In this document: positions 8,089 to 17,496 of the stretch, in pieces | Numbering within the stretch: the stretch's first letter is position 1 | How the letters are laid out: each line of letters begins with the position of its first letter | DNA from: Pararhodonellum marinum | GTDB taxonomy: Bacteria; Bacteroidota; Bacteroidia; Cytophagales; Cyclobacteriaceae | Assembly: GCF_015354735.1 (NCBI RefSeq) | Contig: NZ_JACEFJ010000002.1 | Span: forward strand, 682,001-746,000 | Direction of reading: 5' to 3' | Length of the DNA: 64,000 nt | Program-made: the position numbers and the translations under genes | Notes under the pieces: generated by a model | Seen by the model: the letters and a program-made list of their open reading frames with translations, nothing else | What the model was told of the DNA's origin: nothing | The model's database searches: none

Positions 8089-8715
8089 TTAATATACCCC
8101 CATCGCCGTATTCCCGTAAACAGGTTTGTTGATCAGGTTTTTGGCATGTAGCTCTTTTCCCAAGTGCTGAATAAAGCGATTTTGTAAACCACTGTGGGTA
8201 TTCAAAGAGTGCCCATAAGTTCCTACTTTGGCCATCCATACTTTTTCCATCCCGTTTCGATCAATCAAAAAGCAGTGATATTCTGCATTAGGCTGATGAT
8301 AAACCTCACCATCGAGGAAGAGTTCTGTATTCCAAGAGCCCCTGGTGTTGACCACAAGAATGGCTTCAACTTGGGTTGCCTCAAGTCTTGACATAAATTC
8401 TTCATAAGGTAAAAGTTTCTGAATGGGAAAAAAATCTTCCACAGAACGAATGCGCGTGGGCATCAACTGACTGCGCATTTCCTTGGTCAGCCTTTCCCGT
8501 AGTCTTGCCTTGTCTAAGCTGTTTATTCTACCCATCAAGGTATATTGGTAATTCTCTTCATTCCATTCATAAAATTCATCCTCAGCATCGGTAAACAGTA
8601 CCAGAATTTCACTGTATAGAGAGGTAGGTTCTCCCACCATAAAAGAATTCATGTCAATTGTGGCGCAGGAAAATAGGGCCAACATCAGCGGAAGCAAAAT
8701 GATAGGTCTTTTCAT
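8089..8715 (-). CDS. Lipoprotein of unknown family (paralogue of the gene at 57,621)
   Basis: The start at 8715 gives a short signal peptide ending LALFSC, followed directly by ATIDMNS; ATG 8733 is an alternative. The mature protein (about 190 residues) has no domain I recognise. It aligns end to end with the lipoprotein at 57,621-58,220. Shared features are CAT-(I/V)-x-MNS, a D-x-F-x-x-W then NY motif, an FFP/LFP motif, Y-x-E-F, V-x-AIL and a (F/C)LI...VW motif. The predicted place is the outer or inner membrane. The function is unknown. Confidence 0.75.
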   Translation of the reverse strand: MKRPIILLPLMLALFSCATIDMNSFMVGEPTSLYSEILVLFTDAEDEFYEWNEENYQYTLMGRINSLDKARLRERLTKEMRSQLMPTRIRSVEDFFPIQKLLPYEEFMSRLEATQVEAILVVNTRGSWNTELFLDGEVYHQPNAEYHCFLIDRNGMEKVWMAKVGTYGHSLNTHSGLQNRFIQHLGKELHAKNLINKPVYGNTAMGVY

Positions 8716-9072
8716 ACTTCTATTTACTGACAACTTAAGGCTTGGGTTGCTGATTTTAGGTTAAGTTTTCTGGCCAAGGTCTTCAGTTCTATTCAGAATT
8801 ACAGGTGATTCTCTTTTCCGACTAGGTTTTATCAAAATGTAAGTCTTTGTGGTTAAAAGGTTTACGTGTTTTTTTAAGATAATCTAACAATACTAAACAA
8901 AGAAAAAAAATTTTATGATCGGATCAGATATTAAAATAATGTTCTGATAAAATTAGATTTAGGCAAACCCCCTTTTCATATTCACTTCATGAAGCTGGGT
9001 AACATAAAGAAACATAACAAAAAAGCCTCCTTTAGGAGGCTTTTTTTACTTTTTTGTATTGTTTAAGCTTTT
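8716..9072. other. Intergenic region, AT-rich
   Basis: About 357 bases lie between two minus-strand genes. They hold the promoter region of the 8,089-8,715 lipoprotein and, at 9,021-9,048, the terminator of the S9 peptidase gene. I see no further ORF or RNA gene. Confidence 0.5.
9021..9048 (-). terminator. Rho-independent terminator of the S9 peptidase gene
   Basis: The stem gcctcc/ggaggc (9025-9030 and 9035-9040) has a 4-base loop. It is flanked by A's on one side and T's on the other, so it could work in both directions. It lies 25 bases past the stop of the minus-strand peptidase gene. Confidence 0.8.
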
Positions 9073-11523
9073 TTACTTCTGACTGACAGCAGTTGAATTC
9101 TTGTTTTTCACAAACTTTTCCAACCATTCATGTTGCTCATACAAAGTATGCATGATGGATTCCTTGGAAGCATATCCGTGGCTTTCGTTGGGCAAAAACA
9201 CCAATCTTGTGGTGGCGCCATGACCTTTGAGGGCATTGTAATAACGGTCAGACTGGATCGGGAAAGTGCCGGAATTGTTGTCGGCCTCACCATGGATCAA
9301 GAGAATTGGGGTTTTGACTTTGTGCGCATTCATAAAAGGCGACATGGTATGGTATACTTCAGGAGCCTCCCAATAGGTCCTTTGCTCATACTGGAAGCCA
9401 AAGGGAGTGAGGGTACGGTTGTAAGCCCCGCTTCTGGCTATGCCCGCAGCAAACAAATTGGAGTGGGAAAGCAAATTGGCCGTCATAAAGGCACCATACG
9501 AATGCCCTCCTACCGCAATGCGGTTGCGGTCACCGATGCCTGCGTCAACGATATAATCTATCGCCGCTTGGGCATTGGCCACAAGTTGCTCCACAAAATA
9601 ATCATTGGGTTCTTCATCTCCTTCCCCTACGATAGGCATTTCGGTGCGGTCCATGACGGCATAGCCCTGGGTCACCCAATAAAGCGGTGTGCCCCAGCTG
9701 AGTCGGGTAAATTCATACTTTGAGCCCCTTACTTGTGCGGCAATTTCCGCAGACTTGTATTCTCTTGGGTAGGCCCACATCAGGACAGGGAGTCTGCCAT
9801 CTTTTTTGGGGTCATAGCCTTCAGGGGTATATACGGTGGCTGAAAGGTTCAAGCCATCCTTTCTCTTGTAGGTGACCAGTTCCTTTTGTATTCCTTTGAT
9901 GGATTCATAGGGATGTTCAAAGAAGGTCAATGGAATAGGTGCGATCCTATTCTTGGTATTGAGGATCCAGTAATTGGGCTGGGTATCTGGGCCCTCTTTC
10001 AGCGTGATGAGTCTGGTTACGGTATGGTCCGTTACTTTGACTACCCTTTCGTAAAAAGGTGCCTCACTTTGCCACAAGATTTCTTCTTTACCACTTTGGG
10101 TGTCAAAAGCTGCCAAATAAGGCATGCTTCCCTCAGGTGATCCACCTTCACTGTTCATGTAGATTAGGCTTCCCTTGGTCAACAGTACATTTTGTCCGTA
10201 TTTGTTTTGGGTAAATATAGGGGTTCCCGGATCGTTGTAAATGTCATCATAGGAGCGTTCAATGATTGTCCTGGGTGCCTGGTTTGGATTGGAGGGATTG
10301 ATCACGCTTCGTTTTTCCTGTCTTGATTCAAACCACCTTTCATTGAGGATAGCAAATTTGTCATCCCCCCACGAAATGCTTGCAAAGCGAAGGCTGGTTC
10401 CCGTAAGTTTGCTTTTCTGTCCAGAAAATGGGGCAGAAAGGGTATAAATATGATCCCGCTCTTTGACCTCTTTTTTCGGATCCCCATCATCCTGTGCCTC
10501 AGCCCAATACAGGGTAGCGGGTTCATCAGGTCTCCAGTTGATGGATCGAGGGCCCGTGACGGTCGCATCAAAGCCGGTAGGCCTTACCTCATCAAGAGGA
10601 ATGCTCGCGATGGTTTTGACCTTTTCACCTTTGATATTCCATACTTCTACCTCATAAGGAAATCGACTGGCTGGTACCAAGTAAGAAAAAGGTTCCTGAA
10701 TCAGATCCACCAAGATGTAAAATCCGTCAGGTGAGGTGCTGAAGGATTTGATAAGGCCAGCATCCCCGATAGGTTCACATTTGCCATCCAGGTCTACCAC
10801 CATCAGTTGGGTATCCATAAAATAGGAAAACAAAGCTTCATCATAAGGATTCTGCAGCAAATCCTGATAAGTCCGGGAAGGTGCTGCAATACCAGAGGTT
10901 TCCTGGATATTGGGGCCACTGGGTTTAACGGGCATTTCAGGCATGTCACCGCGGTCAGGATTGTTGGATTTAAATATGATCCGGTTGTCCGGCAGCCAAG
11001 TCAGTGTATTGCCATACACATCATTGACGATTTGATCAGCGGCAAGCTGATAGGCTTTGAGTTTTTTGATGTCGGCCACCCATAGACTGATTCCTGTGGA
11101 AGAAGTATGGGTAAATGCCACATATTTCTCATCTAGGGAAAGACTTACATTCCTGATTTTGGCATCATTGGGCAATCCCTGTAAGGAAAGGCCTTCACCA
11201 CCTATCATTTTTTTGATTCGGATGCCATTATAAAAGGCGGAACGACTGGGACCTGATGTTTTCGGGTTGATCCGGATGCCACCCAAACGAAGTTCAGGCT
11301 GACTCAATTCTTCGATGGAAGTCAATCCGGGTCTATCAAGGATAATCATAAGATCGGCCGAGGGGCTAAAACTCACCAATGGAGTAGGAGGGGCATCGGC
11401 AAGTGCTGCAATGGAAGAAGGGGGATTTTGATAGCCGGATTTTTCCTGTGCCATCACTTCTGTCAACCAGCATAGGTTGAACAGAAGCAGACATCCCACG
11501 AGGGAAGCTTTGTTGTAATTCAT
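9073..11523 (-). CDS. S9 (prolyl oligopeptidase family) serine peptidase, glutamyl endopeptidase-like
   Basis: This 816-residue exported protein has a signal peptide ending VMAQ. An N-terminal beta-propeller is followed by an alpha/beta-hydrolase domain. The catalytic triad is visible: Ser675 in GGHSYGAFM, Asp748 in HGEADNN and His782 in NESHGY. The opening LADAPPTPLVSFSPSAD and the LRLGGIRINP segment resemble the glutamyl endopeptidases related to the plant chloroplast enzyme. It probably trims peptides in the periplasm. The gene stands alone, with its own terminator and a 15-base palindrome about 50 bases upstream. Confidence 0.85.
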   Translation of the reverse strand: MNYNKASLVGCLLLFNLCWLTEVMAQEKSGYQNPPSSIAALADAPPTPLVSFSPSADLMIILDRPGLTSIEELSQPELRLGGIRINPKTSGPSRSAFYNGIRIKKMIGGEGLSLQGLPNDAKIRNVSLSLDEKYVAFTHTSSTGISLWVADIKKLKAYQLAADQIVNDVYGNTLTWLPDNRIIFKSNNPDRGDMPEMPVKPSGPNIQETSGIAAPSRTYQDLLQNPYDEALFSYFMDTQLMVVDLDGKCEPIGDAGLIKSFSTSPDGFYILVDLIQEPFSYLVPASRFPYEVEVWNIKGEKVKTIASIPLDEVRPTGFDATVTGPRSINWRPDEPATLYWAEAQDDGDPKKEVKERDHIYTLSAPFSGQKSKLTGTSLRFASISWGDDKFAILNERWFESRQEKRSVINPSNPNQAPRTIIERSYDDIYNDPGTPIFTQNKYGQNVLLTKGSLIYMNSEGGSPEGSMPYLAAFDTQSGKEEILWQSEAPFYERVVKVTDHTVTRLITLKEGPDTQPNYWILNTKNRIAPIPLTFFEHPYESIKGIQKELVTYKRKDGLNLSATVYTPEGYDPKKDGRLPVLMWAYPREYKSAEIAAQVRGSKYEFTRLSWGTPLYWVTQGYAVMDRTEMPIVGEGDEEPNDYFVEQLVANAQAAIDYIVDAGIGDRNRIAVGGHSYGAFMTANLLSHSNLFAAGIARSGAYNRTLTPFGFQYEQRTYWEAPEVYHTMSPFMNAHKVKTPILLIHGEADNNSGTFPIQSDRYYNALKGHGATTRLVFLPNESHGYASKESIMHTLYEQHEWLEKFVKNKNSTAVSQK

Positions 11524-11569
11524 AAGGGCTAATTTATTTGGTGATGTAAGTCAGTATTTTTTTCCCAGC

Positions 11570-11584
11570 TCCCCAAATTGGGGA
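11570..11584. promoter_or_regulatory. 15-base palindrome upstream of the S9 peptidase gene (possible operator)
   Basis: The sequence tccccaaattgggga has perfect 7-base arms around a single central base. It lies 47-61 bases before the ATG of the minus-strand peptidase gene, where an operator could sit. No T-tract follows, so it does not look like a terminator. No binding protein is known from the sequence. Confidence 0.3.
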
Positions 11585-11825
11585 CCACATAATGGCAACA
11601 TCCTCCTTTTCATCCGACGAAAAATGAAAGGTCAACGACAGTTAATCAATAGGAATGTGCATTATAATGAAATGAGGTAAAATATTGGCTGATTAAACAT
11701 TAAGGTCCATTTTTACATGCACCCATGGTTCCAAAAATACACACAAAAAGTGCCAAACTGAGGTGATTTCAAATAAAAAATAAGGGAACTTGGTAAACGG
11801 CAGGAATACTTGTTTGATAGGCATA

Positions 11826-11849
11826 AAAAAAGGGAGCATTTGAGCTCCC
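11826..11849 (-). terminator. Rho-independent terminator of the gldJ-like gene
   Basis: Read on the minus strand, gggagc pairs with gctccc (11,832-11,837 and 11,844-11,849) around a 6-base loop and runs into seven T's. It lies about 30 bases after the stop of the gldJ-like gene. Confidence 0.75.
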
Positions 11850-11877
11850 CTTACTGCTGGTATATAATCTTCAATTG

Positions 11878-13101
11878 TTATTTTGTCATTGAACCGATCG
11901 CAATCATCGCACATCTGAAACCGATGTGGTTAGTAGCGGAATCCTGGTGCATAAATCTTCTTGTTCCTGGAGACAGCCAATAAGCTACGTCTTTCCAAGA
12001 TCCTCCTTTGTACACTCGGTAGTTGTCATCGATAAGAGAAGTTTCGTAGAATTCCTCTTCATCGAGAGTACCATCCGTTCTGCTGGGGTTCAAGTCATTG
12101 AAATCCTGAAAAGTCAATGGTCTGTAAACATCCTGTACCCACTCACTCACATTACCGGCCATGTTGTACAAGCCAAAATCATTTGGCGGATAGTCATATA
12201 CATTGGAGGGTAAAATATCTCCATCGTTGGATTGAGTACCTGCGATACCGGCGTAATCACCTCTACCTCTTTTAAAGTTGGCCAGGAAATCACCCTGCTT
12301 TGATTTTCTTTTGACATCATATGGGTTTCTTACGCCTCTGCCATCCCAAGGATAAATTCTGCCGTGTTCCTGATTTTCGTCCAAATACTGGGTACCGATC
12401 ATCGCTTTGGCAGCATATTCCCACTCAGCCTCGTTAGGAAGTCTGTACTCTGGAAGTACCACACCTCTCGCCATCAATTGGGTTTGGTTCAAGGTAGAAT
12501 CTACTTTGTAGAATTCTCTGTACACTTTGTTGACATATTCTGATCTCCACTTGGTATAAGCTTGAGCCTGAGCCCAGGAAACGCCTGCTACCGGATAAAA
12601 GTTGAAGCCAGGGTGTCTGAAATAATAAGTAGCATATACATCGTTGCTAGACAATACATCAGACCATACACCTTCATTAGGTTCTACTTTTTGAATAGAA
12701 TCAGCACTTACTTTGGATTTGAAATCAAAAAGAAATTCCCGGTAATCCAAATTGGTTACCTCGGTTTCATCCAAGTAAAAAGAGTTGATGGTAACTGTTC
12801 TTTCTATGTTATCCCTGAAAGCCATGACGTCTTGTTCCTGACTTCCAAGTACCGCACGCCCACCTTGAATAAATTTCAATTTGGGGCCTACAATTTCCCT
12901 GTTGATTCTGGCAACAGTAAATTGCGTCGTGTCATCCATATTAAAATTTAATTTAGCTCCGGTGGATGCACTTATCTTTCCAGGGTTTGCCGTTGTTCTC
13001 CTTCCATAAGAAGGGTTTTGTTTATTACAAGAGGACAAAATTGATGCTGCTCCTATTACAACGCATGCAATGAGTAAGCTATAACTATTATTTTTCATCA
13101 T
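11878..13101 (-). CDS. gldJ: GldJ-like gliding-motility lipoprotein (SUMF1/FGE fold)
   Basis: The 407-residue product has a lipoprotein signal ending SILSSC. It is followed by a formylglycine-generating-enzyme-like domain with GGRAVLGSQEQD, YLDETEVTNLDYREF, VAGVSWAQAQAYTKWR, LPNEAEWEYAA, GNVSEWVQDVY, YKGGSWKD and a final GFRCA. Gliding lipoproteins GldJ and GldK share this fold and support type IX secretion and gliding in Bacteroidota. I favour GldJ because the mature start (TANPGKISASTGAKLNF) resembles the ATG(W/A)K segment of GldJ. It is shorter than flavobacterial GldJ (about 560). GldK or another family member is possible. Confidence 0.65.
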   Translation of the reverse strand: MMKNNSYSLLIACVVIGAASILSSCNKQNPSYGRRTTANPGKISASTGAKLNFNMDDTTQFTVARINREIVGPKLKFIQGGRAVLGSQEQDVMAFRDNIERTVTINSFYLDETEVTNLDYREFLFDFKSKVSADSIQKVEPNEGVWSDVLSSNDVYATYYFRHPGFNFYPVAGVSWAQAQAYTKWRSEYVNKVYREFYKVDSTLNQTQLMARGVVLPEYRLPNEAEWEYAAKAMIGTQYLDENQEHGRIYPWDGRGVRNPYDVKRKSKQGDFLANFKRGRGDYAGIAGTQSNDGDILPSNVYDYPPNDFGLYNMAGNVSEWVQDVYRPLTFQDFNDLNPSRTDGTLDEEEFYETSLIDDNYRVYKGGSWKDVAYWLSPGTRRFMHQDSATNHIGFRCAMIAIGSMTK

Positions 13102-13287
13102 CGTTTGACAATTGAATTTTAATGCCTTATTGAATTGCTAATATATAACCTTTTAAATGTTGATTCAAAATTTTTAGTTTATCCCCGATATGATATAAAA
13201 CCCTGAAAATTCAATATTTGACCAAATTTTACAATTTATTTTAGGGTAATAACAATAATTTGCGGATGAAAAATTTTGAATTTTTTT

Positions 13288-16200
13288 TCATTTTTTTATT
13301 TCACTCAACCATTTTTTACCGGAATCGACTGACTTTACGGGGTTTATGATAAGAATCAAACGGTTTTTGTGTTCTTTTATTTTGCAGTTTTTGGGCTGAA
13401 TTTGAATAAATTTGATGATCGACCCGAAGGTTTCTGACCGAAAGTAACTTTCTCGGGTAGCAGGGACAAAATAACACTTCATCAACCCATTCTTCAACAC
13501 GATCTTTTCAAATCCCAGCCCCTCAGCCAACCACCTTAACCTTACTGTTTCTAGGAGATCCTGCACTACATCAGGAATCGGGCCAAACCTGTCTCTTAAA
13601 ATGGTTTCAAAATGAGAAAGCTCAGATTCCTCCTTAAAACTATCCAATTGCGTGTATAAATTCAATCTTTCGGAAATATTACTCACATAATTTTCCGGTA
13701 TGAGCAATTCCATGTCCGTTTCTATCACACAATCCTGAACCAAAACTTCCACCTTTTCCTTTAAATCAGTTTCAAAAAGATAGGCAAATTCATTTTCCTT
13801 CAATTCCTGTACCGCCTCGTCCAATATCTTATGGTACATATCAAATCCCAAATCCGTGATAAAACCACTTTGTTCTGCGCCCAAAAGGTTTCCTGCCCCC
13901 CTGATATCCAGGTCCCGCATGGCTACCTTAAACCCATCTCCAAGTTCAGAAAACTGTTCCAAGGTCTGTAGTCGTTTTCTAGCTTCAGAAGTCAGTCCGG
14001 AAGAAGGCGTGGTCAGCAGGTAACAAAATGCTTTTTTATTGCTTCTGCCCACACGGCCACGCATTTGGTGTAGGTCACTTAAGCCAAACATATGGGCCCT
14101 ATTGATGATGATGGTATTGGCATTGGGAATATCCAACCCCGACTCGATGATGTTGGTGGATACCAATACATCGTATGCCCCGTCGATAAAGTCCACCATT
14201 ACCTTTTCCAATTTCTTCCCCTCCATCTGTCCATGTGCACCCGTCACCCTGGCATCCGGAACCAGCCGCATGATGAGGTTGGCAATGGAATCTATTTCAT
14301 TTACCCTGTTGTGAACAAAAAAGACTTGCCCACCTCTCCTCAATTCGTAAGCGATGGCATCTCTGATAATGGTTTCATTGAAAGTATGGATTTCGGTGGT
14401 GACTGGCTGCCTGTTGGGTGGAGGGGTGGCAATCACGGAAAGGTCTCTGGCCCCCATGAGTGAAAAATGGAGGGTCCTGGGAATGGGGGTGGCTGTCAAG
14501 GTGAGCACATCCACATTGACCCGCCATTGTTTGAGCTTCTCCTTGACCGATACGCCAAATTTCTGCTCCTCATCGATGACCAGAAGCCCCAAGTCCTTGA
14601 ACTTGATGTCCTTGCCCACAATGCGGTGGGTACCTACTAGAATGTCTATTTCTCCAGTGGCGGTTTGCTGAATGATTTCTTTGATTTCTTTGGCTGTTCT
14701 GAATCGGTTGATGTATTCCACTTTGACTGGAAATTCGGAGAGCCTTTCATTGAAAGTTTGGAAATGCTGCATCGCCAAAATCGTGGTAGGGACCAAGATG
14801 GCCACTTGCTTCCGGTCATTTACCGCCTTAAACGCCGCACGAATGGCTACTTCGGTTTTTCCAAAACCCACATCGCCACAGACCAATCTGTCCATAGGAT
14901 GGGATTTTTCCATATCTGCTTTAACCATTTCAGTCGCTTGGGCCTGATCTGGGGTATCTTCATAGATGAAACTGCTTTCCAGTTCTACCTGCAATACACT
15001 GTCTCTTGAAAACTGAAAGCCAGGAGCCTCTTTCCTTTTGGCATATAGGGCAATCAAATCCTTGGCGATGTCTTTTACCTTGCTTTTGGCTTTCTTCTTT
15101 TTGTTTTCCCATTCAGGAGAACCCAGTTTAGACATGATGGGTGCGGTGCCTTCCTGACCAGAGTATTTGGAGATTTTATGGAGAGCATGGATGTTCACAT
15201 AAAGCAGATCATCATCTCTAAAGACCAATCTTACTGCTTCCTGCAGCTTGCCGGCCACATCTACTTTTTCCAGACCGGCAAACCTACCTACTCCATAGTC
15301 AGCGTGGACCACATAATCCCCGGGCTGAAGGCTTCTCAATTCCTTTAAAGTAAGGGCATTGGACTTGCTGGATTTCTTTTTGGTTTTATACCGGTGGTAC
15401 CGCTCAAAAATCTGGTGGTCGGTATAACAGGCCAACTTCAGGTTTTCATCTGAAAAACCCGCACGCAAACTGAAAAGCAGGGATTGAAATTGCAGTGTAG
15501 GATTGAGTTCAGAGAAGATATTCTTTAGCCGATCGATCTGCTTTTCACTTTCCGAAAGGATGAGATTTAAGTAACCTTCCTGTTCATGTGTCTCCAAGGT
15601 ACTGACCAAAAGATCAAAATTTTTATTGAATGAGGGCTGGACTTTGGTATAAAAAGTATGTTCATTATCCGGTGAAAAATAAAACTTCTGGCCAAATTCA
15701 ACCCTTGTAAATCCAGGCATTTTCCCGCCGAAGCTTTCGGCATTTTCGAAAAGGTCGGCAGGTTTTAACAAGAGTTTGCTGTTTTGATTCTGTTGGGTGA
15801 TCTGGTCAAACTGGCTGGAAGCCTTTTCGAAGGAAATGTCCAGCATATCAAGACACATCTGATAGTCCATAAACCATAGCAATGTGGAAGATGGCAAAAA
15901 ATCCAAAAACGATTGCCTAACTTCTTTCAGGAGTTGGGTTTGGATATTTGGGATGATGTTGACCTTTTTGATGGACTCTTTGGAAAGCTGGGTCTCAGGA
16001 TCAAAGGTTCTGATACTTTCAATTTCTTTACCAAACAATTCCAATCGGAAGGGCCATTCATGGGCAAAGGAAAAAATGTCAATAATTCCTCCTCTTACTG
16101 CAAATTGTCCCGGTTCATAGACAAAATCGCTTTTTTCAAAATCATACGTCTGCAAAAGCTCCTCAATGAATGCTACATCTACGTTTTCTCCTACTTTGGC

Positions 16201-16638
16201 GGTAAAGGTATTTTCCTTGAGAGACTGCTTGTTGATGACCTTTTCGTAAAGGGCTTCGGGATAGGTGACGATGATTTCAGTTTTACTTTCCCTTGCCAGT
16301 ATTTTGTTGAGAATCTCCGCCCGCATCAGGATGTTGGCATTTTCGATTTCTTCGTATTGGTAAGGTCTTTTGTAGCTGGAAGGAAAGAGCATTGGCTCTT
16401 TGTCTCCCATTAAATTTTGAATGTCACTGTTCAGGTAGGCAGCTTCCTCTTTGTCATGGGCAATGATCAGGTGATGGCCTTTGTTGATTTTGGCGATGGC
16501 GCTCAGGACCACCATGTCCGCACTTCCTTTCAAGCCTTTGAGATGAAAAACCTGAGAAGGGGCATGCTTCACCTCATGGGCTAAAGTTTGAATAAAAGGA
16601 TCTTGTTCGAATAGAGAAAGAAAGGCTTTGTTGTCCAA
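13288..16638 (-). CDS. mfd: Transcription-repair coupling factor Mfd
   Basis: Mfd removes RNA polymerase stalled at DNA lesions and recruits UvrA. The 1,116-residue product is full length. The N-terminus is the UvrB-homology region, followed by a CarD-like RNA-polymerase-binding domain (LQPGDYVVHADYGVGRFAGL). The RecG-like translocase carries GDVGFGKTEVAIRAA, the DEEQ box (VIDEEQKFGV) and SGLDIPNANT with QMRGRVGRS. The C-terminal TRCF domain follows. The only plausible start is a TTG at 16638-16636; no in-frame ATG or GTG exists back to the upstream stop. It is divergent from the oxidase gene by about 150 bases. uvrA is also in this window. Confidence 0.95.
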   Translation of the reverse strand: MDNKAFLSLFEQDPFIQTLAHEVKHAPSQVFHLKGLKGSADMVVLSAIAKINKGHHLIIAHDKEEAAYLNSDIQNLMGDKEPMLFPSSYKRPYQYEEIENANILMRAEILNKILARESKTEIIVTYPEALYEKVINKQSLKENTFTAKVGENVDVAFIEELLQTYDFEKSDFVYEPGQFAVRGGIIDIFSFAHEWPFRLELFGKEIESIRTFDPETQLSKESIKKVNIIPNIQTQLLKEVRQSFLDFLPSSTLLWFMDYQMCLDMLDISFEKASSQFDQITQQNQNSKLLLKPADLFENAESFGGKMPGFTRVEFGQKFYFSPDNEHTFYTKVQPSFNKNFDLLVSTLETHEQEGYLNLILSESEKQIDRLKNIFSELNPTLQFQSLLFSLRAGFSDENLKLACYTDHQIFERYHRYKTKKKSSKSNALTLKELRSLQPGDYVVHADYGVGRFAGLEKVDVAGKLQEAVRLVFRDDDLLYVNIHALHKISKYSGQEGTAPIMSKLGSPEWENKKKKAKSKVKDIAKDLIALYAKRKEAPGFQFSRDSVLQVELESSFIYEDTPDQAQATEMVKADMEKSHPMDRLVCGDVGFGKTEVAIRAAFKAVNDRKQVAILVPTTILAMQHFQTFNERLSEFPVKVEYINRFRTAKEIKEIIQQTATGEIDILVGTHRIVGKDIKFKDLGLLVIDEEQKFGVSVKEKLKQWRVNVDVLTLTATPIPRTLHFSLMGARDLSVIATPPPNRQPVTTEIHTFNETIIRDAIAYELRRGGQVFFVHNRVNEIDSIANLIMRLVPDARVTGAHGQMEGKKLEKVMVDFIDGAYDVLVSTNIIESGLDIPNANTIIINRAHMFGLSDLHQMRGRVGRSNKKAFCYLLTTPSSGLTSEARKRLQTLEQFSELGDGFKVAMRDLDIRGAGNLLGAEQSGFITDLGFDMYHKILDEAVQELKENEFAYLFETDLKEKVEVLVQDCVIETDMELLIPENYVSNISERLNLYTQLDSFKEESELSHFETILRDRFGPIPDVVQDLLETVRLRWLAEGLGFEKIVLKNGLMKCYFVPATRESYFRSETFGSIIKFIQIQPKNCKIKEHKNRLILIINPVKSVDSGKKWLSEIKK

Positions 16639-16789
16639 AATAAGCGGAAGAATGGTGATGGTTTGATTTCGAAGTGCAAAGTTAATTAAAAGGTTTGTTT
16701 AAAGCTTGGCAAAACCATCTTCAAATTAAGTGTTAAATCCTGAACCTTCATGGCTTTAAAATGTTTCTAATAATCCAATGAATTGAATA

Positions 16790-17401
16790 ATGGCCCCACA
16801 GACAAAACTCACCTGGTTTCAGAAAATTGAAAACATGCACCCCTATCAGACTTTGGTTTATCTGGGGATGTTCGGAAGTGGGTTGATTTTTCTATTTATG
16901 ATGCTTGCATTTTTTGTTTCCAGGCCTGACGCAGGCATTTTGAATCATTACAGCATTCCAGACGCCTTTATCGCCAGTACCTTTACCATCATCCTAAGTG
17001 GTTTTTATGTCTCCCGGTTGATCCCACATTATCAAGGTGACAACACAGAAGGTTTGAAAAATGCGCTTTGGACTACTTTTCTATTGGGAATTGTTTTTAC
17101 AGCACTTCAGTTTTTGGGCTGGAAAGAGTTGCAGGAAATGGGCGTGGACTTCAAAGGATATCCGGCTGGAAGTTTCATCTATGTATTGAGTGGCATTCAT
17201 ATTTTTCACCTATTGGGGGCCATGATTTTTGCCCTGTTTCTTTTGACGGATTTAAAAAAAACGGAGGGGGATGAAATCAAACACCTCTATTTATTGGTGA
17301 ATCCTTACGAAAAAATGCGGCTGAAGCTATTTGCCACTTATTGGTATTACATGGATGCCATATGGGGGATCTTGTTTTTGATCTTTCTATTGGCTCTTTA
17401 A
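16790..17401 (+). CDS. Heme-copper oxidase subunit III-like protein
   Basis: The 203-residue protein has five predicted membrane helices and the subunit III pattern: NHYSIPDAFIASTFTIILSG, ALWTTFLLGIVFTALQFLGW and GIHIFHLLGAMIFALFL with its conserved His residues, then TYWYYMDAIWGILF near the end. Subunit III stabilises the catalytic core of cytochrome oxidases in the inner membrane. No other oxidase subunit gene is nearby, so it may assemble with partners encoded elsewhere. A short Bacteroidota-type subunit III fits the length. Confidence 0.8.
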   Translation: MAPQTKLTWFQKIENMHPYQTLVYLGMFGSGLIFLFMMLAFFVSRPDAGILNHYSIPDAFIASTFTIILSGFYVSRLIPHYQGDNTEGLKNALWTTFLLGIVFTALQFLGWKELQEMGVDFKGYPAGSFIYVLSGIHIFHLLGAMIFALFLLTDLKKTEGDEIKHLYLLVNPYEKMRLKLFATYWYYMDAIWGILFLIFLLAL

Positions 17402-17496
17402 TGTTTCCGTGGTTTTCCTTTTGGAATTAAGTATCCATTTAACCAAGGTAATGCCTTATCTTTAGGCTTATCATTTAATCAAAACCCGCAAATAAT

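Larger units (their letters stand above)
11524..11877. other. Intergenic region between S9 peptidase and gldJ-like genes
   Basis: About 354 bases hold the upstream region of the S9 gene (including a palindrome at 11,570-11,584) and the terminator of the gldJ-like gene at 11,826-11,849. A 73-codon open frame across 11,693-11,914 overlaps the gldJ-like 3' end and does not look like a protein. Nothing else is recognisable. Confidence 0.5.

Noticed and set aside
11693-11914. 73-codon open frame on the minus strand
   Set aside because: It overlaps the gldJ-like 3' end and spans the terminator of that gene.
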